From: an uncultured Collinsella sp. | Lineage (GTDB): Bacteria; Actinomycetota; Coriobacteriia; Coriobacteriales; Coriobacteriaceae | Direction of reading: 5' to 3' | Assembly: GCA_959019945.1 (NCBI GenBank) | Contig: CAUEQD010000040.1 | Location: 1-7,780, forward strand | Length of the DNA: 7,780 bases | In this document: piece after piece, positions 1-5,494 of the stretch | How the letters are laid out: each line of letters opens with the position of its first letter | Numbering within the stretch: the first letter of the stretch is position 1 | Program-made: the position numbers and the translations under genes | Notes under the pieces: generated by a model | The model's database searches: none | Seen by the model: the letters and a program-made list of their open reading frames with translations, nothing else | What the model was told of the DNA's origin: nothing

Positions 1-182
1 TGGACTTTACGACCAAGTCGCTCAAGAAGAAGTTCAAGGACAAGCGCTTTGCCGCCGGCTGCTCGCGCGACGTGATTTCGCAGGGCGCCGAGATGTTGGG
101 CTGGGAGCTCCCCGAGCTCTTTGACCGCACCATCGCGGCCATACAGTCCTTCGCCCCCGACCGCGACACCTTCCAGGCCTAA
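1..182 (+). CDS. C-terminal fragment, probable HD-superfamily hydrolase
   Basis: The window opens inside a gene whose reading frame starts at base 3 and runs to a TAA at 180-182, giving 59 visible residues. The visible part is Lys-rich at first (KSLKKKFKDKRFAAG), followed by RDVISQGAEMLGWELPELFDRTI and an acidic tail. From memory this pattern (basic KSVKKK-KDK-FA segment, then R-D-I-x-x-GAE-x-LG) matches the C-terminus of small predicted metal-dependent HD-domain phosphohydrolases. The HD metal-binding residues would lie upstream and cannot be seen, so the family call is tentative and no substrate can be proposed. Codon use is GC-rich like the proline genes. The stop codon is followed 15 bases later by a strong hairpin terminator. 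Confidence 0.5.
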   Translation, partial: DFTTKSLKKKFKDKRFAAGCSRDVISQGAEMLGWELPELFDRTIAAIQSFAPDRDTFQA

Positions 183-197
183 CCGCTCACGCCACCT

Positions 198-239
198 AAA
201 ACCGCCACAAAGGGGACAGGCACCTTTGTGGTGGTTTTT
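198..239. terminator. REP-like palindrome copy 1, bidirectional terminator
   Basis: The arms are 198-213 and 223-238, pairing over 16 positions with one G-T wobble at base 204 (C-A mismatch on the opposite strand), around the loop GGACAGGCA. On the + strand the stem ends in TTTTT directly behind the HD-like gene (stop at 182). On the - strand it ends in TTTT behind the RAYT gene (stop codon at 253-255). It therefore fits a shared intrinsic terminator for two convergent genes as well as a REP-like repeat. Confidence 0.8.
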
Positions 240-252
240 ATTTGCATCGGGA

Positions 253-1011
253 TTAACCTGCCTTGCGAATTGACCACTCCCCCACGCCCGTCAGGCGCTG
301 GATCTGACGGATTGAAAGGCCGGCCCTCCGCATTGCAGCCAAAATCTCGTTTCGTTTGATTTTATCGAGAGCCTTGACATCGGAAAGCTCGCTCAGACCG
401 AACGAGCGAATCAGTGATAACCCCACATCCAGGGCTTCATCCTCATCGATGCGCCCACCCGTTGGTGGACGAACGACCACACCATTCGATGCGCCCATAA
501 AAGCCTGATAGTCACGAACGCGCGGAAACGCAAAGCGAACAAACGCTAAATCGACCGTCGCAATAGCCGGGTCGCGTTCAACATAATCCAGATGGCTGCT
601 CCATCGATACTCATCGAACAGACAAATCCCGGCCTTTTGCGGATTGAAATGCACATATCGAATAGCATCGAGAAGATACTCATCGCTCAAAATAGGAGCG
701 CTCGAAAATCTGTCCTGAAAAACATGGCCGACATGCCCATGCCGACGGTTATACCATGTCGCGTAGCAAGACATGACAAGATGCATGGCCTCGCTCACGT
801 TATCATCGGGATCGCTTACAACAAGATGCACATGGTTGCCCATCAGACACCAAGCGATAAGTTTGATGTTGAATCGAAATACCGAGGACCGAACAAGTGA
901 CAGCAGCCGCTTCCTGTCTTCATCATCCTCAAACAGGAGCTGTTTGCCGTTGCCTCTCATCGTAATATGATACAGGCCAATCTGCGATTTCTGCCGCGGT
1001 TTTCTTGACAT
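253..1011 (-). CDS. REP-associated tyrosine transposase (Y1_Tnp, HUH)
   Basis: A 252-residue protein of the Y1/HUH single-strand transposase superfamily, RAYT branch. Such enzymes cut and join single-stranded DNA at palindromic REP sequences. Numbering from the first ATG (1017), the HUH metal-binding histidines are H62 and H64 in GNHVHLVV. The catalytic tyrosine is Y85 or Y89 in the helix YATWYNRRHGHVGHVFQDRF. The family signature RYVHFNPQKAG followed by YRWSSH spans about 120-142. Residues 233-254 (GLSIRQIQRLTGVGEWSIRKAG) look like a helix-turn-helix, a common C-terminal add-on in this branch. I chose the ATG at 1009-1011 because AAGGAG (1018-1023) lies 6 bases upstream of it, whereas it abuts the ATG at 1015-1017. 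The gene looks intact and less GC-rich than proA, consistent with horizontal origin. Confidence 0.88.
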   Translation of the reverse strand: MSRKPRQKSQIGLYHITMRGNGKQLLFEDDEDRKRLLSLVRSSVFRFNIKLIAWCLMGNHVHLVVSDPDDNVSEAMHLVMSCYATWYNRRHGHVGHVFQDRFSSAPILSDEYLLDAIRYVHFNPQKAGICLFDEYRWSSHLDYVERDPAIATVDLAFVRFAFPRVRDYQAFMGASNGVVVRPPTGGRIDEDEALDVGLSLIRSFGLSELSDVKALDKIKRNEILAAMRRAGLSIRQIQRLTGVGEWSIRKAG

Positions 1012-1082
1012 GGGCATCTCCTTGCTCTCATATCAAAACATACCGCCGCAGTGCATGCAAAGCAGCGAGAATCTACTCACCG

Positions 1083-1111
1083 ATTATGCCGTCCACCTGC
1101 CGAAATGTCAT
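1083..1111 (-). promoter_or_regulatory. Putative sigma-70 promoter of the RAYT gene
   Basis: Reading the - strand, ATGACA (1106-1111, 5/6 match to TTGACA) and CATAAT (1083-1088, 5/6 match to TATAAT) are separated by exactly 17 bases. Transcription would begin near 1076, leaving a leader of about 65 bases before the RAYT start. The promoter lies between the right-hand palindrome and the gene, so the palindrome would shield it from proA read-through. It is supported by spacing and match only. Confidence 0.5.
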
Positions 1112-1173
1112 CTATTGCTTAACGAAAATTTGCTTAGATACACTTGAGCAACGAACGAATCCGTGAGCAAGCA

Positions 1174-1214
1174 AAAACCACCACAAAGGTGCCTGTCCCC
1201 TTTGTGGTGGTTTT
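1174..1214. terminator. REP-like palindrome copy 2, proA terminator
   Basis: A perfect 16-bp stem (1174-1189 with 1199-1214) around the 9-base loop TGCCTGTCC. On the - strand it begins 14 bases after the proA stop and ends in a run of five T (opposite 1173-1177), as expected of an intrinsic terminator. It is the inverted copy of the element at 198-238 (40 of 41 bases). The host gene of each copy (the HD-like gene, proA) reads the loop in the same orientation, with GGGGACAGGCACC on the coding strand. Confidence 0.8.
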
Positions 1215-1228
1215 CGTTTATACGGAGT

Positions 1229-2515
1229 TTAGGGACGGACCTGGCCGGTGCCGCGGAGCTTGTATTTGTAGGTGGTGAGGGCCTCGGCGGCAAAGGGGCC
1301 GCGGGCGTGGAGCTTTTGGGTCGAGATGCCAATCTCGGCGCCCAGGCCAAACTCGCCGCCGTCGGTAAAGCGCGTGCTGGCGTTGGCATACACGGCCGAG
1401 GCATCGACCTCGTCCAGGAAGCGCTCGCAAGCATCCGTGTCCTCTGCAACGATGGCCTCGGAGTGCATCGTGCCGTAGCGGTTGATGTGCGCGATGGCCT
1501 CGTCCTCGTTCGCCACGACCTTCACGCTCATCTCGAGCGCCAGATACTCGCGACCCCAGTCCTCCTCAGTCGCGGCAACGTAGTCATCGCCCTCGGCAAG
1601 CCCGGCGTCGGCGCATGCGGCGCACGTGGCCTCGTCGCCGTGAATGAGCACGCCGTGGTCATGCAGCACGGCCACGACCGCGGGCAAAAACGCATCGGCC
1701 ACGGCACGATCAACCAGCAGCGACTCGGCAGCATTGCACACGCCCACGCGCTGGGTCTTGGCATTGACGATAATGTTGAGTGCTTTATCGAAGTCGGCGG
1801 ATTCATGCATGTAGATGTGGCAGTTACCCGTGCCCGTCTCGATCACCGGAACGAGCGACTCGCGCACGCAGCGCTGGATCAGGCCCGCACCGCCACGCGG
1901 AATGAGCACATCGACGACGCCGCGGAGCTTCATGAGCTCGCCGGTGGCCTCGCGGTCGGTAGACTCGATCATCGACACAGCCTCGCGCGGGAAGCCCTTG
2001 GCCTCGAGCGCATCGGCCAGCAGTTCGGCAATCATGGCACACGAGTGATAGGCCAGCGAGCCGCCGCGCAGAATGCAGGCGTTGCCGGTGCGGATGCAGA
2101 TGCCCGCGGCGTCGGCCGTCACGTTGGGGCGCGCCTCGTACACCATGGCGACTAGGCCCAACGGCACGCTCACGCGGGTGAGGTCCACGCCGCTTGCGAG
2201 CACGCGGTGGTCGAGCACGCGGCCGACAGGATCGGGCAGCTCGGCGAGCTTCTCCAGGCCGGCGGCCATACCCTCAACGCGCTCGGGCGTCAGCAGCAGA
2301 CGGTCGAGGAGCCCCGCCGAGGTCCCCGCATCGCGCGCGGCGGACATATCGAGCTCGTTGGCGGCGACGATGGAGTCGACACCGTTGCGCAGTGCTGCGG
2401 CCATGGCGCGCACGGCCTCCTGGCGCTGCTCGTCGCTCGCCGTGGCAAGCGAGGCCGACGCTGCCTTAGCGGCAACGGCAAGATCGTGGACATACGTGGC
2501 TATATCGACCGACAT
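1229..2515 (-). CDS. proA: Glutamate-5-semialdehyde dehydrogenase (gamma-glutamyl phosphate reductase)
   Basis: ProA reduces gamma-glutamyl phosphate to glutamate-5-semialdehyde with NADPH, the second step of proline synthesis from glutamate, in the cytosol. The 428-residue length is normal for the family (about 410-430). Visible family blocks are VYEARPNVTADAAG at about 126-138, the nucleotide-binding segment IPRGGAGLI at 205-213, PVIETGTGNCHIYMH at 223-237, and the catalytic cysteine C260 in QRVGVCNAAESLLVD. The ATG at 2515 begins MSVDIATYVHDLAVAAK and is preceded by GAAAGGG (7 bases away) and AGGAG further up. The gene is transcribed away from the aminopeptidase gene and ends at the RAYT-associated hairpin. 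Its pathway partner proB lies 1.7 kb away on the same strand, not adjacent as is usual. Confidence 0.97.
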   Translation of the reverse strand: MSVDIATYVHDLAVAAKAASASLATASDEQRQEAVRAMAAALRNGVDSIVAANELDMSAARDAGTSAGLLDRLLLTPERVEGMAAGLEKLAELPDPVGRVLDHRVLASGVDLTRVSVPLGLVAMVYEARPNVTADAAGICIRTGNACILRGGSLAYHSCAMIAELLADALEAKGFPREAVSMIESTDREATGELMKLRGVVDVLIPRGGAGLIQRCVRESLVPVIETGTGNCHIYMHESADFDKALNIIVNAKTQRVGVCNAAESLLVDRAVADAFLPAVVAVLHDHGVLIHGDEATCAACADAGLAEGDDYVAATEEDWGREYLALEMSVKVVANEDEAIAHINRYGTMHSEAIVAEDTDACERFLDEVDASAVYANASTRFTDGGEFGLGAEIGISTQKLHARGPFAAEALTTYKYKLRGTGQVRP

Positions 2516-2627
2516 GGGCGGCCCTTTCTCCTAGAAGTTTGCAACCATGGTAGCCGATTTGCGCATGGCCTCGCCCGCGGCGGTAGAATTGGTCAACCCG
2601 AAACACCGCAACGAACGGAAGACTCAC
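2516..2627. promoter_or_regulatory. Divergent promoter region between proA and the aminopeptidase gene
   Basis: This 112-base spacer must hold the promoters of both divergent genes. For the + strand gene, TAGAAT at 2584-2589 is a good -10 candidate, but the best -35 (TTGCGC at 2559-2564) is 19 bases away and weak. For proA I see only poor matches, such as TTGACC (2592-2597 on the - strand) without a well-spaced -10. No operator-like palindrome is evident. Confidence 0.35.
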
Positions 2628-4046
2628 ATGGCCCTCATCACTTCGTACCACGTCCCCGGCCTGTATGTCGAGGACCACAGCATCGACGTCCCCCTCGACT
2701 GGCGCGGCCTGGAGCCGATGCTCCTGGCCGTCGGCAGCACCATGCGCCGCGGTGCCATGCCGGCGCCCATCGCCGGCGCGCCCGAGAGCATCAAGCTCTT
2801 CTACCGCGTGGTCTGTGCGCCCGACCGCATCAACGACGACCTGCCGCTGCTCCTGTTTTTGCAGGGCGGCCCCGGCGGCGAGAGCCCGCGTCCGCTGTCG
2901 CCCACAAGCGATGGCTGGATCGAGGAGGCCGTCAAGCACTTCCGCGTCGTCCTGCCCGACCAGCGCGGTACCGGGCGCAGCAGCTGTGTAGACGGGCGCA
3001 CGATTGCCGCACTGGGCGAGCGCGCCGAGGCGGCAGGCTCCGATGCAGCCCGCTCGCAGGCGGACTTCCTCAAGCGCCACCTCGCCAGCTCCATCGTGCG
3101 CGATTTTGAGTACCTGCGCCTCGTGGGCTTTGGCGGCAAGCCGTGGGTCACGCTCGGCCAAAGTTACGGCGGCTTTTTGACGCTGAGCTACCTGTCGCTC
3201 TTCCCCGAGGGCGTGGCGGCAAGCTTTACCTGTGGCGGCATCCCCCACGTCCCGGCGAGCGCCAGCGAGGTCTACGCGCACACCTTCCCGCGCATGGCCG
3301 CCAAGACGCAGCAGTATTACGACCGCTACCCCGCCGACGTCGAGCGCGTGGCGGCTCTTGCCGATGCGCTTGAGGAGCAGAAGCCCGTGCTGCCCGACGG
3401 CTCACCAATGACGGTGGAGCGCCTGCAGCTTATGGGCAGCGACTTTGGGATGAAGCCGAGCTTTGAGCGCATGCATTGGATTATCGATCACGCTTTTGTT
3501 GACGGCGACGGTACGCTGAGTTGCGGTGCCTCGGTATCCGATAGCTTTTTGATGCGCGCCTTCGAGCGCACCAACACGCGCACGAATCCGCTGTACTGGA
3601 CGCTGCAGGAGTTCATCTACGCCGACGGCGACACCATGCCCATTCGCTGGGCCGCGGCAGAGGAGAAGGCCCATCGCGCCGAGTTCGACACGCTCGCGCG
3701 CCCGCTCATGTTTACCGGCGAGGCCATGTTCCCGTGGATGTTTGAGCAGATGCCCGAGCTTAAGCCGTTTAAACCCGCCATGGACCTGCTGATGGAAGAC
3801 ACCAGCTGGGACAAGATCTACGACCCGCAGCGCCTGGCCCGCAACGAGGTGCCGCTCCAGGCCGCGGTGTATTTCGACGACATGTACGTCGATTCGGGCC
3901 TGCAGCTCGACACGCTCAGCCGCGTGGGCAACTCGCACGCCTGGGTGACCAACGAGTTCGAGCACGACGGCCTGCACGGCAGCGTGGTATTCAAGCACCT
4001 CTTCGACGAAGCCCTCAACCGCGGAGACCTGCGCCGAATCTTCTAG
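2628..4046 (+). CDS. Alpha/beta hydrolase, S33 prolyl-aminopeptidase-like
   Basis: A 472-residue cytosolic serine peptidase of the alpha/beta-hydrolase fold, closest in pattern to S33 prolyl aminopeptidases, which remove N-terminal proline from peptides. The oxyanion region is QGGPGGES at about 79-86, with DQRGTGRSS at 111-119. The nucleophile is S179 in TLGQSYGGF. The probable acid is D418 in VYFDDMYVD and the probable histidine H446 in NEFEHDGLHG. The 28-residue gap between the last two agrees with what I recall for classical prolyl iminopeptidases. No signal peptide is seen. I chose the ATG at 2628 because GGAAG lies 6 bases upstream and the protein-like sequence begins there; the frame stays open to 2547 without a recognisable site. 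The position between proA and proB suggests a proline-supply role, but exact specificity cannot be read from sequence. Confidence 0.85.
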   Translation: MALITSYHVPGLYVEDHSIDVPLDWRGLEPMLLAVGSTMRRGAMPAPIAGAPESIKLFYRVVCAPDRINDDLPLLLFLQGGPGGESPRPLSPTSDGWIEEAVKHFRVVLPDQRGTGRSSCVDGRTIAALGERAEAAGSDAARSQADFLKRHLASSIVRDFEYLRLVGFGGKPWVTLGQSYGGFLTLSYLSLFPEGVAASFTCGGIPHVPASASEVYAHTFPRMAAKTQQYYDRYPADVERVAALADALEEQKPVLPDGSPMTVERLQLMGSDFGMKPSFERMHWIIDHAFVDGDGTLSCGASVSDSFLMRAFERTNTRTNPLYWTLQEFIYADGDTMPIRWAAAEEKAHRAEFDTLARPLMFTGEAMFPWMFEQMPELKPFKPAMDLLMEDTSWDKIYDPQRLARNEVPLQAAVYFDDMYVDSGLQLDTLSRVGNSHAWVTNEFEHDGLHGSVVFKHLFDEALNRGDLRRIF

Positions 4047-4048
4047 CG

Positions 4049-4097
4049 AAGGAGTGTCCCCCGTCAGCCGGCACAAAAGGAACGTCCCCAAGTGCCG
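4049..4097. repeat. Two GTCCCC-core repeat units behind the aminopeptidase gene
   Basis: Two direct copies of AAGGAnnGTCCCC stand at 4049-4061 and 4077-4089, 28 bases apart. The second sits inside an inverted repeat, CGGCAC (4069-4074) and GTGCCG (4092-4097). The AAGG-n-GTCCCC core is also present in the RAYT-flanking palindromes (AAAGGTGCCTGTCCCC at 1185-1200) and in the element at the end of pncB. These units begin 3 bases after the aminopeptidase stop. There is no T-run, so terminator function is doubtful. They may be decayed or diverged REP-like copies. Confidence 0.5.
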
Positions 4098-4144
4098 AAT
4101 AAGTACCGACAACGACGATGCCGCAGGTAGAGGACGGAAAGCGA

Positions 4145-4242
4145 AAACGCCCCTAAGCGAGCAAGGTGACGTGAAAGAGGAGGGCATTGACCTTTTGGTC
4201 ATGCCCGACGATTGAACGTCAGATTGCCGCTTAGGAGCGTTT
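4145..4242. repeat. 98-bp inverted-repeat element with internal hairpins
   Basis: The outer arms AAACGCCCCTAAGCG (4145-4159) and CGCTTAGGAGCGTTT (4228-4242) pair over 15 positions with a single mismatch, which is a G-U wobble in a - strand transcript. Inside lies a hairpin with 10 bp and one bulged T (4182-4192 with 4197-4206, loop TTTT) and a small one, GACG/CGTC (4207-4220). The - strand outer stem runs into GTTTTCG, so the whole could end proB transcription or be a small MITE-like remnant. No target duplication is seen. The 210-base spacer 4047-4256 holds no gene I can support. Confidence 0.5.
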
Positions 4243-4256
4243 GCAGCGTCAATTGG

Positions 4257-5384
4257 TTAAGCAAATACAATCAGATTATCTCGATGGATCGCGGGCTTCT
4301 CGGCCAGGTCTGCCAGCAGGCGGTTGCTGGCAATCTGGTCCTGGCGGCGGCCGGCTGCAAGCTCCAGCACGTCCGAATCGGCCTCGGCGATACCGCGGGC
4401 GACGACCATACCGCTCGGATCGCACACATCGAGCACATCGCCCTCGGCAAACTGGCCATCGACCTCGCGAATACCCACCGCAAGCAAGGAAGAACCACGG
4501 CTGACCAGCGCCTTCGCGGCACCATCATCGACCGTCACCGAGCCGTGAGCCTTGTCACCTAGCGCGATCCACAGCTTGCGGGGCGCAATGTCCAGACGTT
4601 CCGCCGGCGGGTCGAACAGCGTACCCACGCTCTCGCCTCGGGCAAGGCGTACGAGCGCATCGGGCTCCTCGCCCGAGCAAATCACGCTCTGAATGCCGGC
4701 CGTCATCAAAATGCGGCTCGCGCGGATCTTGGTGATCATGCCGCCGGTGCCCACCGACGTCGAAGAATCGCCCGCCGAGGCAATGATCTTGGCATCGATT
4801 TTGCGCACGACCGGGATAAACTCGGCCGTCGGATCCTCATGCGGATTGGCGGTGTAGAGGCCGTCAATGTCCGAAAGCGTCACGCACAGGTCGGCAGAAA
4901 CCAGGCAGCTCACGAGCGCTGCCAGCGTGTCGTTGTCGCCGAACTTGATCTCGTCGACGGTAACGGTGTCGTTTTCGTTGACGACCGGCACCACGCCCAG
5001 CTCCACCAGACGCAGCAAAGCGTCGCGCGCGTGCAGGTAGGACGTACGGCGCGCCGTGTCGTGGCGCGTGAGCAGCACGAGCGAGGTGAGTAGGTCACGC
5101 GCATGGAACTCCTCGTCGTAGGCCGAGGAGATGATGCACTGGCCGGCCGAAGCGCATGCCTGCAGGCTCGGCAGATCGCCGACCGGTTTGCGGTCGAAGC
5201 CCAGCACGGGATAGCCACAGGCAATGGCGCCGGAGCTCACCACGACCAAGCGCCAGCCGAGCTTGCGCAGGGCCGCGGCCTGATCGGCCAGGCCACCGAT
5301 AAACGCACGGTTGACCTTACCGTCGGCACCCACCACCGTGGACGAGCCGATCTTTACCACCATCGTTTTATAAGAAGTCGTCAT
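4257..5384 (-). CDS. proB: Glutamate 5-kinase with PUA domain
   Basis: ProB phosphorylates glutamate to gamma-glutamyl phosphate, the committed and usually proline-inhibited step of proline synthesis. The 375-residue protein has the normal two-domain form. An amino-acid-kinase domain holds VVKIGSSTV (9-17), VVVSSGAIACG (47-57), VNENDTVTVDEIKFGDNDTL (135-154), TLSDIDGLYTANP (169-181) and VGTGGMITKI (211-220). A C-terminal PUA domain spans roughly 270-355. The ATG at 5384 is used because the next one (M8, 5363) also lacks a Shine-Dalgarno and lies just before the conserved first strand. No convincing ribosome binding site precedes 5384, but an in-frame stop TGA stands 3 bases upstream, which would suit translational coupling. 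It follows pncB on the same strand after a palindrome. Confidence 0.95.
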   Translation of the reverse strand: MTTSYKTMVVKIGSSTVVGADGKVNRAFIGGLADQAAALRKLGWRLVVVSSGAIACGYPVLGFDRKPVGDLPSLQACASAGQCIISSAYDEEFHARDLLTSLVLLTRHDTARRTSYLHARDALLRLVELGVVPVVNENDTVTVDEIKFGDNDTLAALVSCLVSADLCVTLSDIDGLYTANPHEDPTAEFIPVVRKIDAKIIASAGDSSTSVGTGGMITKIRASRILMTAGIQSVICSGEEPDALVRLARGESVGTLFDPPAERLDIAPRKLWIALGDKAHGSVTVDDGAAKALVSRGSSLLAVGIREVDGQFAEGDVLDVCDPSGMVVARGIAEADSDVLELAAGRRQDQIASNRLLADLAEKPAIHRDNLIVFA

Positions 5385-5445
5385 ACGTCAAACCAATCGG
5401 ATGTTGAGCGAGCGGGCGAGCTGGAGCAGCCGGGGCACCTGGTGC

Positions 5446-5494
5446 GGGACGGACGAAAATGATCCGTTTTCCTCCGTCCCCTTCGGATCATTTT
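5446..5494. repeat. GTCCCC-core palindrome overlapping the pncB stop codon
   Basis: Two overlapping stems can form. Stem A pairs AAAATGATCCG (5456-5466) perfectly with CGGATCATTTT (5484-5494). Stem B pairs 5446-5459 with 5467-5480 over 14 positions with one mismatch, around a 7-base loop. Both need 5456-5459, and B's loop is the rest of A's left arm, so they are mutually exclusive. The core GGGGACGGAGG on the - strand recalls the GGGGACAGG of the RAYT-flanking repeats, as do the AAAA/TTTT stem ends. The pncB stop TGA (5488-5490) lies within it. It may terminate or attenuate pncB-to-proB transcription. Confidence 0.65.

Larger units (their letters stand above)
198..1214. mobile_element. RAYT transposase flanked by inverted REP-like palindromes
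   Basis: The unit consists of an intact REP-associated tyrosine transposase gene and two 41-base palindromes, at 198-238 and 1174-1214. The right copy is the reverse complement of the left copy with one base different in 41. Each has 16-bp arms (AAAACCACCACAAAGG type) around an asymmetric 9-base loop, TGCCTGTCC or its complement, so orientation can be read and is opposite in the two copies. RAYTs of other bacteria are commonly bracketed by the extragenic palindromes they are thought to process as single-stranded DNA. I see no target-site duplication. The outer limits of the unit are therefore set only by the palindromes. The interior looks more AT-rich than the flanking genes. Confidence 0.7.

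Noticed and set aside
198..1214. A CRISPR array or toxin-antitoxin pair around the repeats
   Set aside because: There are only two copies, in inverted orientation, with a transposase between them; no spacer periodicity or cas gene is present.
1163..2155. Long + strand open frame of about 330 codons opposite proA
   Set aside because: It is the antisense of an unmistakable proA and shows no family motif; high-GC genes routinely leave long open antisense frames.
3402..4202. 266-codon - strand frame opposite the aminopeptidase gene
   Set aside because: No recognisable motif, and it covers the D418/H446 region of a well-supported gene; composition is that of a shadow frame.
5435..5445. GCACCTGGTGC palindrome as an operator for proB
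   Set aside because: Five-base arms in GC-rich DNA are expected by chance, and the stretch shows coding-like codon bias, so no regulatory claim is made.
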